Assembly: GCA_014361085.1 (NCBI GenBank)
Contig: JACIWG010000019.1
Span: forward strand, 1-15,380
Direction: 5' to 3'
DNA from: Nitrososphaeria archaeon
GTDB taxonomy: Archaea > Thermoproteota > Nitrososphaeria > JACIWG01
Length of the DNA stretch: 15,380 nt
Under the pieces are notes generated by a model. It made no database searches. It was not told where the DNA came from and saw nothing but the letters and a program-made list of their open reading frames with translations. Below, one piece after another: positions 7,283 through 13,917 of this stretch (position 1 is its first letter; each line of letters opens with the position of its first letter). The position numbers were made by a program, and so were the translations under genes.

Positions 7283-8467
7283 TTGAGCTATCAGGCTGCT
7301 AAAGAGCTTGAGGAATCAGCATACTATTATGCTTCTCAAGCTATTAAAATGGATTCACAGGGCTCCTATGCTACTGCAATAAGCTACTATCAGAAGGCGA
7401 TTGCAACACTAATAAAGTTGGCTCAACTATATCCAGACTATAAGCTTAACAAGATGTATTTGGAGCGTGCAGCAGCCTATCAGGAGCGTGTTAAAGCATT
7501 GCAGGCTGCAAGAGGTGTCTCACCAGCATCAGAAGCTTCAGACGGTCCTGTAACACAGGCTGTTCAAGCATCTAAGGGTGTTGAAACACTTAAAGCAACA
7601 TTCGATGACCTTGTAATGAAAGAAAAGCCTAATGTTCGATGGGAGGAGGTTATAGGCTTAGGAGATGCAAAAAAGGCTATAAAAGAATCGATAATCTTTC
7701 CAGTAAAGAGGCCTGACCTGTTTCCACTGGGCTGGCCTAGAGGTATACTCTTGTACGGTCCCCCAGGATGTGGTAAAACAATGTTGGCCGCTGCAGCAGC
7801 AAGCGAGATAGAAGGATACTTTATAACTGTTGACGCCGCCTCAATAATGTCAAAGTGGCTTGGTGAGGCTGAAAAGAATGTTTCTAAGCTCTTCAGTTAC
7901 GCTAGAAGGCTTTTGGACGACAACGGTCCCGTAATAATATTCATAGATGAGCTGGATTCACTGCTGGGAACACGCTCACAGGAAGTTGGTGGTGAAGTGA
8001 GGGTTAGAAACCAGTTTCTTAAGGAAATGGATGGTATAATGGATAAGGGTAAAACTTTACAGCTTTATGTTATAGGTGCAACAAATAAGCCTTGGTCACT
8101 TGACCCACCATTTCTAAGACGTTTTCAGAAGAGAATATATGTTCCACTTCCCGACCTGAAGGCTAGGCTTGAAATGTTCAAGCTTTACACTGCCCCCCTG
8201 AAGCTCGATTCATCTGTAGACCTTAATCAGATTGCAAAACTTACCGAAGGATATTCTGGAAGCGATATTCGTGACATATGCCAGTCTGTGCAGCTTAGGG
8301 TTGTATCAGAACTTTTTGAATCAGGTGCGGCAGTAGACAAAAATGCTCAACCACGTGAAATCAGGATGCAAGATTTTAAGGAAGTTTTAAGGTATAGGAG
8401 GCCAAGTGTTTCCCAAGAAATGCTTAGAGCATATATTGCTTGGACTGAAAACTTTAAGGCCCTATAA
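7283..8467 (+). CDS. cdvC: Vps4-type AAA ATPase with MIT domain (CdvC)
   Basis: A 394-residue ATPase that disassembles and remodels ESCRT-III filaments. Residues 1-75 form a three-helix MIT domain that binds ESCRT-III tails; residues 76-115 are a flexible linker; the AAA module follows with Walker A GPPGCGKT at 159-166, Walker B IIFIDE with D222-E223, the sensor-1 region GATNKP, and paired arginines R279-R280 in FLRRF as arginine fingers. The PFLRRFQKRIYVPLPD stretch is strongly Vps4-like. All catalytic residues are present. The start is TTG 7283, nine bases after a strong Shine-Dalgarno GGAGGT at 7268-7273, and only two bases after the cdvB stop, so the two are translated from one message. 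T6 at 8487-8492 can end the transcript, overlapping the convergent aspS stop. Confidence 0.95.
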   Translation: MSYQAAKELEESAYYYASQAIKMDSQGSYATAISYYQKAIATLIKLAQLYPDYKLNKMYLERAAAYQERVKALQAARGVSPASEASDGPVTQAVQASKGVETLKATFDDLVMKEKPNVRWEEVIGLGDAKKAIKESIIFPVKRPDLFPLGWPRGILLYGPPGCGKTMLAAAAASEIEGYFITVDAASIMSKWLGEAEKNVSKLFSYARRLLDDNGPVIIFIDELDSLLGTRSQEVGGEVRVRNQFLKEMDGIMDKGKTLQLYVIGATNKPWSLDPPFLRRFQKRIYVPLPDLKARLEMFKLYTAPLKLDSSVDLNQIAKLTEGYSGSDIRDICQSVQLRVVSELFESGAAVDKNAQPREIRMQDFKEVLRYRRPSVSQEMLRAYIAWTENFKAL

Positions 8468-8490
8468 GCTATTATATCCACTAAAATTTT

Positions 8491-9792
8491 TTATGGAACA
8501 AGCCTTCTTGGGTCTCTTGGATAAAGTATTGTTTCCCTAATATTATCCTTTCCAGTTATAACCATGAGAAGGCGGTCTACTCCAAGCCCCCAGCCCGAAT
8601 GGGGTGGCATACCATAGTTGAACGTTCTTAGATGGTATTCGAAGTCTTTTGGGTCAAGCTTCTGTTCTATAAGCCTCTTCTCCAGCTCCTGCCTGTCAGA
8701 TACTCGTTTTCCTCCAGAGGCCAGCTCAAGGTACCCGTACATTAGGTCAAAGGATCTTGAAAGCCTCTCATCCAATCTTTCAATATAGAATGGCTTTATT
8801 GCTAGAGGCCAATGGTATATGAAATAGAATTCTTTAAAGACTCTTCCAAGCATTCTCAAGTCTTTTGTCTGCAAGTCTTCACCCCACTCTATCCTCCTCT
8901 TCTTATTGAGCTTCTCTATTGCCTCAGTATATGATATCCTTTTAAATGGTCTCTCAGCCCTAGGCAACTTTACTCTCAGAATATTAAGTTCCTCTGAATT
9001 TTCTTTTTCAACATCCTTTAAAACATTACATACTACTTCCTCTGCAACTTCCATGACCTCAAACTCGTCCATGTAAGCTGCCTCCATATCCAAGCTTGTG
9101 AATTCGCAGACATGCCTTAATGTATTAGATTTTTCAGCCCTAAAATATTGTGCGATCTCAAAAACTTTCTCAAGTGACATGGTAAGCTGCTCCTTATAAA
9201 GTTGGGGGCTTTGTGCAAGATATGCTTTCTTATCAAAGTAGGTGAGCTTGAACAGGTTTGCTCCACCTTCAGCAGCCTGCCCTATTATCTTAGGCGTGTT
9301 AACTTCAATGAATCCAAGCCTATAGAATGTTTCTCTTATAGACTTTAACACCGTATGCCTTATCTTGAATATTGCCATAACCTGAGGGTTTCTTAAATCT
9401 AGCGCTCTAGCATCCAATCTTTTATCTAGGCTTGAAAAAACTCTTCCTGTAGGATCTATTGGAAAGGGTGGACTTGACCTTGAAAGTACTGTAAGCTTTT
9501 CTACAAGAACTTCCATTAGCACATTCTGTGACCTACTCTTCTGAACCTTACCAAACGCTTCTATCACACTCTGTCTTGTAAGATTTTCTCCAACTGCAAA
9601 CCCTTCTTCACCAACAATATTCCTGTTTAAAACTATCTGTGCTAATCCTGTCCTATCTCTTACAGTAATGAACATAAGTTTCCCAAGTGGCCTAATGTCC
9701 TCAACCCATCCCCTAACAATACATTTGGTCTCCTCTGGGAGACCTAATATTTCCTTCGAATAATATCTTTTAAACTGGCTGCCTGCGCTCAT
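8491..9792 (-). CDS. aspS: Aspartyl-tRNA synthetase, archaeal type (possibly Asp-tRNA(Asn) also)
   Basis: A class IIb synthetase of 433 residues, the usual archaeal length. The OB-fold anticodon domain covers about residues 20-105 (RGWVEDIRPLG...). Motif 1 is around 147-170; motif 2 contains FRAEKSNTLRH at 217-227; QSPQLYKE is at 194-201; motif 3 is GWGLGVDRLL at 400-409, ending in YPRDPRRL. SFDLMYGYLELASGG favours Asp over Asn specificity. The two positions known to separate discriminating from non-discriminating enzymes in Thermococcus (W26 and K85 there) align by eye with E31 and N90, so tRNA specificity cannot be read. The ATG at 9792 lies inside the preceding NusA-like gene (23-base overlap); no later start fits the family N-terminus. 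The pair is probably translationally coupled. Confidence 0.92.
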   Translation of the reverse strand: MSAGSQFKRYYSKEILGLPEETKCIVRGWVEDIRPLGKLMFITVRDRTGLAQIVLNRNIVGEEGFAVGENLTRQSVIEAFGKVQKSRSQNVLMEVLVEKLTVLSRSSPPFPIDPTGRVFSSLDKRLDARALDLRNPQVMAIFKIRHTVLKSIRETFYRLGFIEVNTPKIIGQAAEGGANLFKLTYFDKKAYLAQSPQLYKEQLTMSLEKVFEIAQYFRAEKSNTLRHVCEFTSLDMEAAYMDEFEVMEVAEEVVCNVLKDVEKENSEELNILRVKLPRAERPFKRISYTEAIEKLNKKRRIEWGEDLQTKDLRMLGRVFKEFYFIYHWPLAIKPFYIERLDERLSRSFDLMYGYLELASGGKRVSDRQELEKRLIEQKLDPKDFEYHLRTFNYGMPPHSGWGLGVDRLLMVITGKDNIRETILYPRDPRRLVP

Positions 9793-10288
9793 ATTCTATC
9801 ATCACATCTATACCCTTTAACGTCTTCAAAACCCTCTTAACCGCTTTCTCGTCAACCTGTTCAATAACTCTTCTACTGTAAGGTAATATAACTTTTGTAA
9901 GCTTGCTTCCGTCAGGAAGCCAAACAATGTTAACGGTTAAAATTCTAATTGGATAAAATACTTCCTCTAAAAGTTTTCTTTCTGAAGCGTCTGCTTCAAA
10001 AATCCAAACCCTTCTACCAAAAGCTTCCATAATTCTTTTTATTGTATCTGGACTTGACTTTAAAATTTTAAGGTTTCCTCCACCAAAAAGTAGGATAAGG
10101 TCACTGTCTGATTCTAATGCCTTAACAAAGGTCAACCTGTCTAAAACTTTATCCTTTTCAGCTAATTTTGAAAGTTTTACAGAACATTCTACATCCAATT
10201 CCGTAATCTGCCCACTCTTCAACTTCTTACTGTCTTCTGGGCAGAGTATGCCTGTTTTGGCGCAAAAGTTGCATATTGGCGTTTTCAA
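9770..10288 (-). CDS. NusA-like zinc-finger/KH-domain protein
   Basis: A 172-residue protein resembling the archaeal NusA-like elongation/termination factor. It starts with a short Cys cluster (C6, C9, C16) in the pattern ICxxCAKTGILC. A degenerate KH domain follows at about residues 60-135, with the LFGGGNLKIL and VNIVWLPDGSK strands. From memory, family members have a fourth Cys two or three residues after C16 and a GxxG loop; here the former reads CPEDS and the latter KSSPD (77-81), so zinc and RNA binding may be weakened. The start is TTG 10288, since the family begins MKTPIC-like. ATTAAAATA at about 10311-10319 could be its TATA, implying little or no leader. The gene overlaps aspS by 23 bases and presumably shares its promoter. 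Confidence 0.7.
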   Translation of the reverse strand: MKTPICNFCAKTGILCPEDSKKLKSGQITELDVECSVKLSKLAEKDKVLDRLTFVKALESDSDLILLFGGGNLKILKSSPDTIKRIMEAFGRRVWIFEADASERKLLEEVFYPIRILTVNIVWLPDGSKLTKVILPYSRRVIEQVDEKAVKRVLKTLKGIDVMIEYERRQPV

Positions 10289-10342
10289 ATATAACCAACT
10301 AACCCTACTATTTTAATGCTAAATAAGATTTTTGGAATTATA

Positions 10343-10361
10343 TAAAAAATAAAAAATTTTT
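10343..10361 (-). terminator. T-run terminator downstream of alba
   Basis: Read on the minus strand, T6, one A and T6 appear within about 10-25 bases after the Alba stop codon, with no stable hairpin. This is the usual archaeal oligo-T termination signal. Confidence 0.6.
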
Positions 10362-10370
10362 GGATGGCGC

Positions 10371-10646
10371 CTACTTGCCAAGCTCAATATATATTGAGCT
10401 CACATTACTTGTGGCGCCTGTCTCAGAATCCTTAACCTGTTCAGTGTCTATTGAAATGTTCTTTATTTTAACGTCAGTAGCAAACCTTTTAACCAGAATC
10501 TGTGCCGTATCAACGGCCTTCGAGATGGCTTTCCCTCTAGCCTTTAATGTTATAGACTTTGAACCATTCTGTAAAAGTGTTAGGCATGCTAGCACATAAT
10601 TCATTACAGGCTTTTTTCCAATGAGTACTGTGTCTGTTTCTGACAT
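10371..10646 (-). CDS. albA: Alba chromatin protein (DNA/RNA-binding)
   Basis: A 91-residue Alba, a small dimeric nucleic-acid-binding protein that coats archaeal DNA and also binds RNA. The N-terminal IGKKPVMNYVLA at 9-20 is nearly identical to crenarchaeal Alba; K11 aligns with the acetylated K16 of Sulfolobus Alba. ARGKAISKAVDTAQI and the C-terminal SSIYIELGK are also typical. Length equals the family's. ATG 10646 is chosen over an in-frame start at 10679 because GGTGGT lies five bases before it and the family begins there. A TATA box (TTTATATG read in reverse at 10688-10695) is centred about 45 bp upstream. It is divergent from the archaemetzincin gene. It is probably highly expressed, though nothing in the sequence quantifies this. 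Confidence 0.97.
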   Translation of the reverse strand: MSETDTVLIGKKPVMNYVLACLTLLQNGSKSITLKARGKAISKAVDTAQILVKRFATDVKIKNISIDTEQVKDSETGATSNVSSIYIELGK

Positions 10647-10775
10647 CTTTGACCACCATAGTATAGCAGAGAGAATCAAATAAACTCTTTATATGCATTA
10701 CGGTTTAATATTATTAAGTAAAATTTTAGTCAAATTTTCTTCAAGTTTATAAGATGCTTTATGCCTACTTCTAGA
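10647..10775. promoter_or_regulatory. Divergent control region of alba and archaemetzincin
   Basis: Minus-strand TATA for alba lies at 10688-10695. Plus-strand TTTATAAG at 10746-10753 is centred 26.5 bp before ATG 10776, consistent with a leaderless archaemetzincin transcript. Between them, AAAATTT (10720-10726) and AAATTTT (10732-10738) form an inverted repeat with a five-base spacer, a possible operator or simply AT-rich sequence. Confidence 0.5.
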
Positions 10776-11312
10776 ATGTTGGTAAAGGAAATAGTCTATA
10801 TACCCTTAGGTAGTACTCTACGTACTTTAGCATATGAGAGGGAACTGTTGAAGGCTGCATCCTTGTACTCTTTGAACGGGCGTGTGCTGAATGTTAGTGT
10901 ACCATTGAATGAAGAATCATATAATCCTGAAAGAAGACAGTTTAATGCCCTTATTCTACTTGACCAGGTTTCTAGAATGAAAAAGGGTTTTGACCTTTGC
11001 ATGGGTGTGACGGCCTCAGACATATATGTCCCACAAATGAACTTTGTATTCGGAATAGCTGATGTAAGCCGCGGATGCGCTGTATTATCAATCTTCAGGC
11101 TTACCTTTGGAAGGTATGAGGAGAGTCAAGACATTTTTAGAGAAAGGGTTTTGAAGGAGGCTGCTCACGAGTTAGGCCACCTTCTAGGTTTAAGCCACTG
11201 TAAAGACAGAAACTGTCTAATGTCATTTTCGAATAGTGTATTGGAAGTTGACACGAAAAAGCCTATATTATGTGAAAGGTGCTTAAATGTTCTAAAAATG
11301 TTAAGCGAATAG
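10776..11312 (+). CDS. amzA: Archaemetzincin (zinc metallopeptidase)
   Basis: About 178 residues. The metzincin zinc site HELGHLLGLSHC is complete: H131-E132-x-x-H135, third ligand H141, then C142, C147, the methionine M149, and the paired cysteines C166 and C169. That is the archaemetzincin signature, in which the cysteines bind a second zinc. The physiological substrate is unknown in this family. No signal peptide is present, so it acts in the cytoplasm. ATG 10761 is five codons upstream in frame, but the only good TATA box (10746-10753) lies too close to it; ATG 10776 at 26.5 bp fits leaderless transcription. It converges on the winged-helix-like gene with three bases between stops. Confidence 0.93.
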   Translation: MLVKEIVYIPLGSTLRTLAYERELLKAASLYSLNGRVLNVSVPLNEESYNPERRQFNALILLDQVSRMKKGFDLCMGVTASDIYVPQMNFVFGIADVSRGCAVLSIFRLTFGRYEESQDIFRERVLKEAAHELGHLLGLSHCKDRNCLMSFSNSVLEVDTKKPILCERCLNVLKMLSE

Positions 11313-11315
11313 GGT

Positions 11316-11714
11316 TTAGAATCTAAGATTATCGTATCCCATTATCTCTTTACGGTACTTTAAGACAATATGGTCGCTTGAAAATTTTTCAGAAATATTC
11401 CTCTCATTCTCTAGACAATATAATGTGTCCTCGAGCGGCTCACTTCTACTCAGGTCCCCTCTCAGTCTTCTTTCAGACCTTAAAATTCCCTTTCGGTCAA
11501 GTTTGTCTAAAATTTTTGGAAGAAGTTCGCTTGCCTCAATCATTTGATGGAAGTCTAGTCCCTTAAGTCTCCATATTGTTGAAATTGTATCATATAAGTC
11601 AGGTTTCCATGCAGACCCATGCAATATTATCATAGCCCTCAGTACATCCACTTCAAGCTCTTCAAATTTTTCCTCTTCACTACCCTTTACCTTTTTAGAG
11701 GTCATGTTCTTCAT
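11316..11714 (-). CDS. Small putative winged-helix protein downstream of guaAb
   Basis: A 132-residue soluble protein with an acidic, Lys/Glu-rich N-terminus (to about residue 20). Residues 22-98 read as helices followed by a possible wing: VLRAMIILHGSAWKP, DLYDTISTIWRLKG, ASELLPKILDKLDRKGIL, then ERRLRGDLSRSEPLEDTLYCL. That order resembles a winged helix-turn-helix, but I do not recognise the family. Its ATG directly follows the guaAb stop codon (TAG then ATG with no spacer), so it depends on guaAb transcription and probably on translational re-initiation. A role in controlling the operon is possible but unproven. A second ATG three codons in (11705) is an alternative start. Confidence 0.75.
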   Translation of the reverse strand: MKNMTSKKVKGSEEEKFEELEVDVLRAMIILHGSAWKPDLYDTISTIWRLKGLDFHQMIEASELLPKILDKLDRKGILRSERRLRGDLSRSEPLEDTLYCLENERNISEKFSSDHIVLKYRKEIMGYDNLRF

Positions 11715-12680
11715 CTAAACCGCCTCTATTGTTGAAGGCGGTTTCCCTGTAATATTATATGTTACGCTGACAACATCCTTTACCTCAGAAGTTATACGTT
11801 CGGAAACCTTTTCCAAAATTTCGTAAGACAATTTTGTGGGTGAAGCAGTTTTAGCGTCAACACTATCCCAGCATCTTATCTCAACCTGTAACCCTAGTTT
11901 CCTCTTTCCATTAACTATTCCTGTAACCTTGTCCTCATGTAATATTGCAAGGTACTGGAATGCTTTAACGTTCTTTAGCTCCTGCTCAAGGATGCTAGTA
12001 CACCTTCTAACAATCTCAACCCTTTCAGGTGTTACCTCGCCTATAACTCTAGCAGCAAGCGCGGGTCCAGGGAAGGGTATTCTCTCATACACGCTTTTTG
12101 GAAGTCCAAGTGCTTCAGCCACCCTCCTTATAGCCGGTTTCCTCAATTGTATAAGAGGTTCTATAACCCTATACCCAAACTCCTTCTCAGTATCTATACC
12201 CAATTGCTCCAGCACATTATGCTGTCTTTTTATACCTGCCACAGTTTCCTCTATATCTGTATAGTTTGTTCCCTGCAAAAGAAACTTTATACCACTTTCT
12301 TTAACAATCTTTCCAAAAACTTCTTTATAGAATACTCTTGTTATCGCCTCCCTCTTCTCTTCAGGGTCTCTTATATCCTTCAATGCTTTAAAAAATTTCT
12401 CTTTTGCGTCAACAAGTATAACATTCACTCCAAGACTTCTAAACAACGATATAACCTGCTCTGGCTCATTTTCTCTCATAAGCCCATTATCTATAAAGTA
12501 TGTTCTAAGCCTTTCTCCCAAAGCAATGTGCCCCAACATTGTCACAGTTGAAGAATCAACTCCGCCAGAAAGTGCGTTTATCGCACAATTTTCTCCAACA
12601 ATAGCTCTTATCTCATCAACTTTTTCTTTAATGAACTTTTGTGGATCAAGCTCCTCTAAACTTATTTCCTTTAAACTCAT
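11715..12680 (-). CDS. guaAB: GMP synthase PP-loop ATPase subunit (GuaAb)
   Basis: A 321-residue ATP-pyrophosphatase subunit of GMP synthase, which adenylates XMP and aminates it with ammonia from a separate glutaminase subunit not in this window. The PP-loop SGGVDSS is at 38-44. FIDNGLMR at 62-69, QGTNYTDIEE at 136-145, KRQHNV at 151-156 and FPGPALAARV at 203-212 follow the family order. The C-terminus KPPSTIEAV matches the KPPATIEWE end that forms part of the XMP site. The TATA-like run on the minus strand at 12701-12712 is centred about 25 bp before ATG 12680 and no Shine-Dalgarno is visible, so the transcript is probably leaderless. Variation in the HHNV motif appears normal for crenarchaeal members, as I recall. 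Confidence 0.88.
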   Translation of the reverse strand: MSLKEISLEELDPQKFIKEKVDEIRAIVGENCAINALSGGVDSSTVTMLGHIALGERLRTYFIDNGLMRENEPEQVISLFRSLGVNVILVDAKEKFFKALKDIRDPEEKREAITRVFYKEVFGKIVKESGIKFLLQGTNYTDIEETVAGIKRQHNVLEQLGIDTEKEFGYRVIEPLIQLRKPAIRRVAEALGLPKSVYERIPFPGPALAARVIGEVTPERVEIVRRCTSILEQELKNVKAFQYLAILHEDKVTGIVNGKRKLGLQVEIRCWDSVDAKTASPTKLSYEILEKVSERITSEVKDVVSVTYNITGKPPSTIEAV

Positions 12681-12709
12681 GTCCTAAAAAGCACATCTAT
12701 TATAATATA

Positions 12710-12727
12710 AAATTTTAGCTAAAATTT
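12710..12727. promoter_or_regulatory. 18-bp perfect palindrome next to the guaAb TATA box
   Basis: AAATTTTAGCTAAAATTT is a perfect palindrome. On the minus strand it sits directly upstream of the TATA element at about 12701-12709, overlapping where TFB would contact the BRE. That position suits an operator for a dimeric repressor, but AT-rich sequence makes chance palindromes common. Confidence 0.45.
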
Positions 12728-12734
12728 CTCCATT

Positions 12735-13850
12735 TTAAAATGTAAACTTCTGATACTCTCTCTTACATGGGTTTCCGAAAACTGTTTTCACAATCTTCTT
12801 TTTAGGGTACATTATAGTAGATCTTATAGTATTATGGTATGGGATATGCCTACATATGGTTAAATCAGATGGATGATTTTCTTCACCATGATCTTTCATT
12901 ATAGAAATGATATAAGTTTCGTCAAGCTTATCATGCTTCCTTAAAAGGCACTCAACTCTAGCATACCTATTTTCACTTGATTCGTGAACTCTTTTACCAG
13001 AAAGTTCGGGCGGCGCCTTCTTAGAATAAAGTACCTCCTTTGGCAGTTCAATCCTCTGCATCTTTTCTGTAATATAATGGTTTGTAACTATAGCATGATC
13101 CTCAACTTCCCTAATGCCATAATTATGTGGTGAAAGCTCTATGACTCCAATGTTCGAATCACTGTCTATTAATGTAATAATGGCGCCATATCCTCCCCTC
13201 TCACACGACTTTAGAAACTTAAGTGCCTCTCCAACAGTTCGACAGTTTTCCAACATTTCCTGTACTGTAATCGACAATGGGATTATGCATGTTGGTTTGT
13301 CTAGAGAGTATGCAAAATTACATGATGCAGCCAAACCATGCTCGTTTAATCCATCCAACACTCCAGGAGAAGGGATTATTGCACAGCCTAAAGTCCCATA
13401 CCCGCTATCTGGTCTAGATTCGAGTACAACCTGATATTCAGTAAACTCTATTGGGAAATCAAAGTTTTTAGCTAAAACAGGTTCTTCTTCAATCATCATT
13501 CTGGAAGAGACTCCTAGGCTTGTGCAGCCACCAAGACTAAAACCAGAAGCTTCAAGCGAAATCATAAGCATGATCATAGAAAGTTCTAATCCCGCACCCT
13601 CAGCTATCCCCCTTAAACGTTCACACTGTCTCGGATAATATTTGAGAATATCATTTTTCATCAACTTTTCCGTATCCTTTTTTAAAGTGTTAACGAACCA
13701 TTTTTTGGGAACAATTTTCGGCCTCATCGCTTTTATCATACCCATGTCCGGCAAATTTTCTAACATTTTGTGTATCTTATCCTTCACAACCCTCCCATAT
13801 TGTACACCCATTTCATAATGGTCTCCATAAACCTGTATTTTTTCCACCAT
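12735..13850 (-). CDS. C45-family Ntn-hydrolase (acyltransferase/amidase-like)
   Basis: A 371-residue protein of the penicillin acyltransferase-type (C45) superfamily. GGCTSLG carries the predicted nucleophile C109, which in this family becomes the new N-terminus after self-cleavage. Downstream, AKNFDF, GVLDGLNEHGLAASCN and TNHY also fit the family. Members hydrolyse or transfer acyl groups on amides; the substrate here is unknown. No signal peptide is visible. The frame stays open to a TTG at 13874, but GGAG at 13857-13860 lies six bases before ATG 13850, and the nearest TATA (13882-13889) predicts a transcript start near 13860, downstream of the TTG. It is divergent from the CAP-domain gene. 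Confidence 0.85.
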   Translation of the reverse strand: MVEKIQVYGDHYEMGVQYGRVVKDKIHKMLENLPDMGMIKAMRPKIVPKKWFVNTLKKDTEKLMKNDILKYYPRQCERLRGIAEGAGLELSMIMLMISLEASGFSLGGCTSLGVSSRMMIEEEPVLAKNFDFPIEFTEYQVVLESRPDSGYGTLGCAIIPSPGVLDGLNEHGLAASCNFAYSLDKPTCIIPLSITVQEMLENCRTVGEALKFLKSCERGGYGAIITLIDSDSNIGVIELSPHNYGIREVEDHAIVTNHYITEKMQRIELPKEVLYSKKAPPELSGKRVHESSENRYARVECLLRKHDKLDETYIISIMKDHGEENHPSDLTICRHIPYHNTIRSTIMYPKKKIVKTVFGNPCKREYQKFTF

Positions 13851-13874
13851 CAATTTCTCCAAAAGATTATCCAA

Positions 13875-13917
13875 CTAACCTTTTATATTTTATTCAATGT
13901 ATTAAGAAAAATATAAT
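13875..13917. promoter_or_regulatory. Shared AT-rich promoter of C45 and CAP genes
   Basis: One AT block (13880-13896) can be read as TATA on both strands. For the minus-strand C45 gene it is centred about 34-36 bp before ATG 13850; for the plus-strand CAP gene it is about 27-30 bp before ATG 13918, consistent with a leaderless message. The two pre-initiation complexes would overlap and could exclude each other. Confidence 0.5.

Noticed and set aside
12210..12245. GuaAb has QHNV where many GMP synthases have HHNV
   Set aside because: I recall the same QHNV-type sequence in Sulfolobus GuaAb, so this is probably a lineage variant and not a new enzyme.
12147..12551. 134-codon open frame opposite guaAb
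   Set aside because: It lies wholly inside a well-supported gene, and its composition (Cys, Phe, Tyr, Ser, Leu-rich) is that of an antisense shadow.
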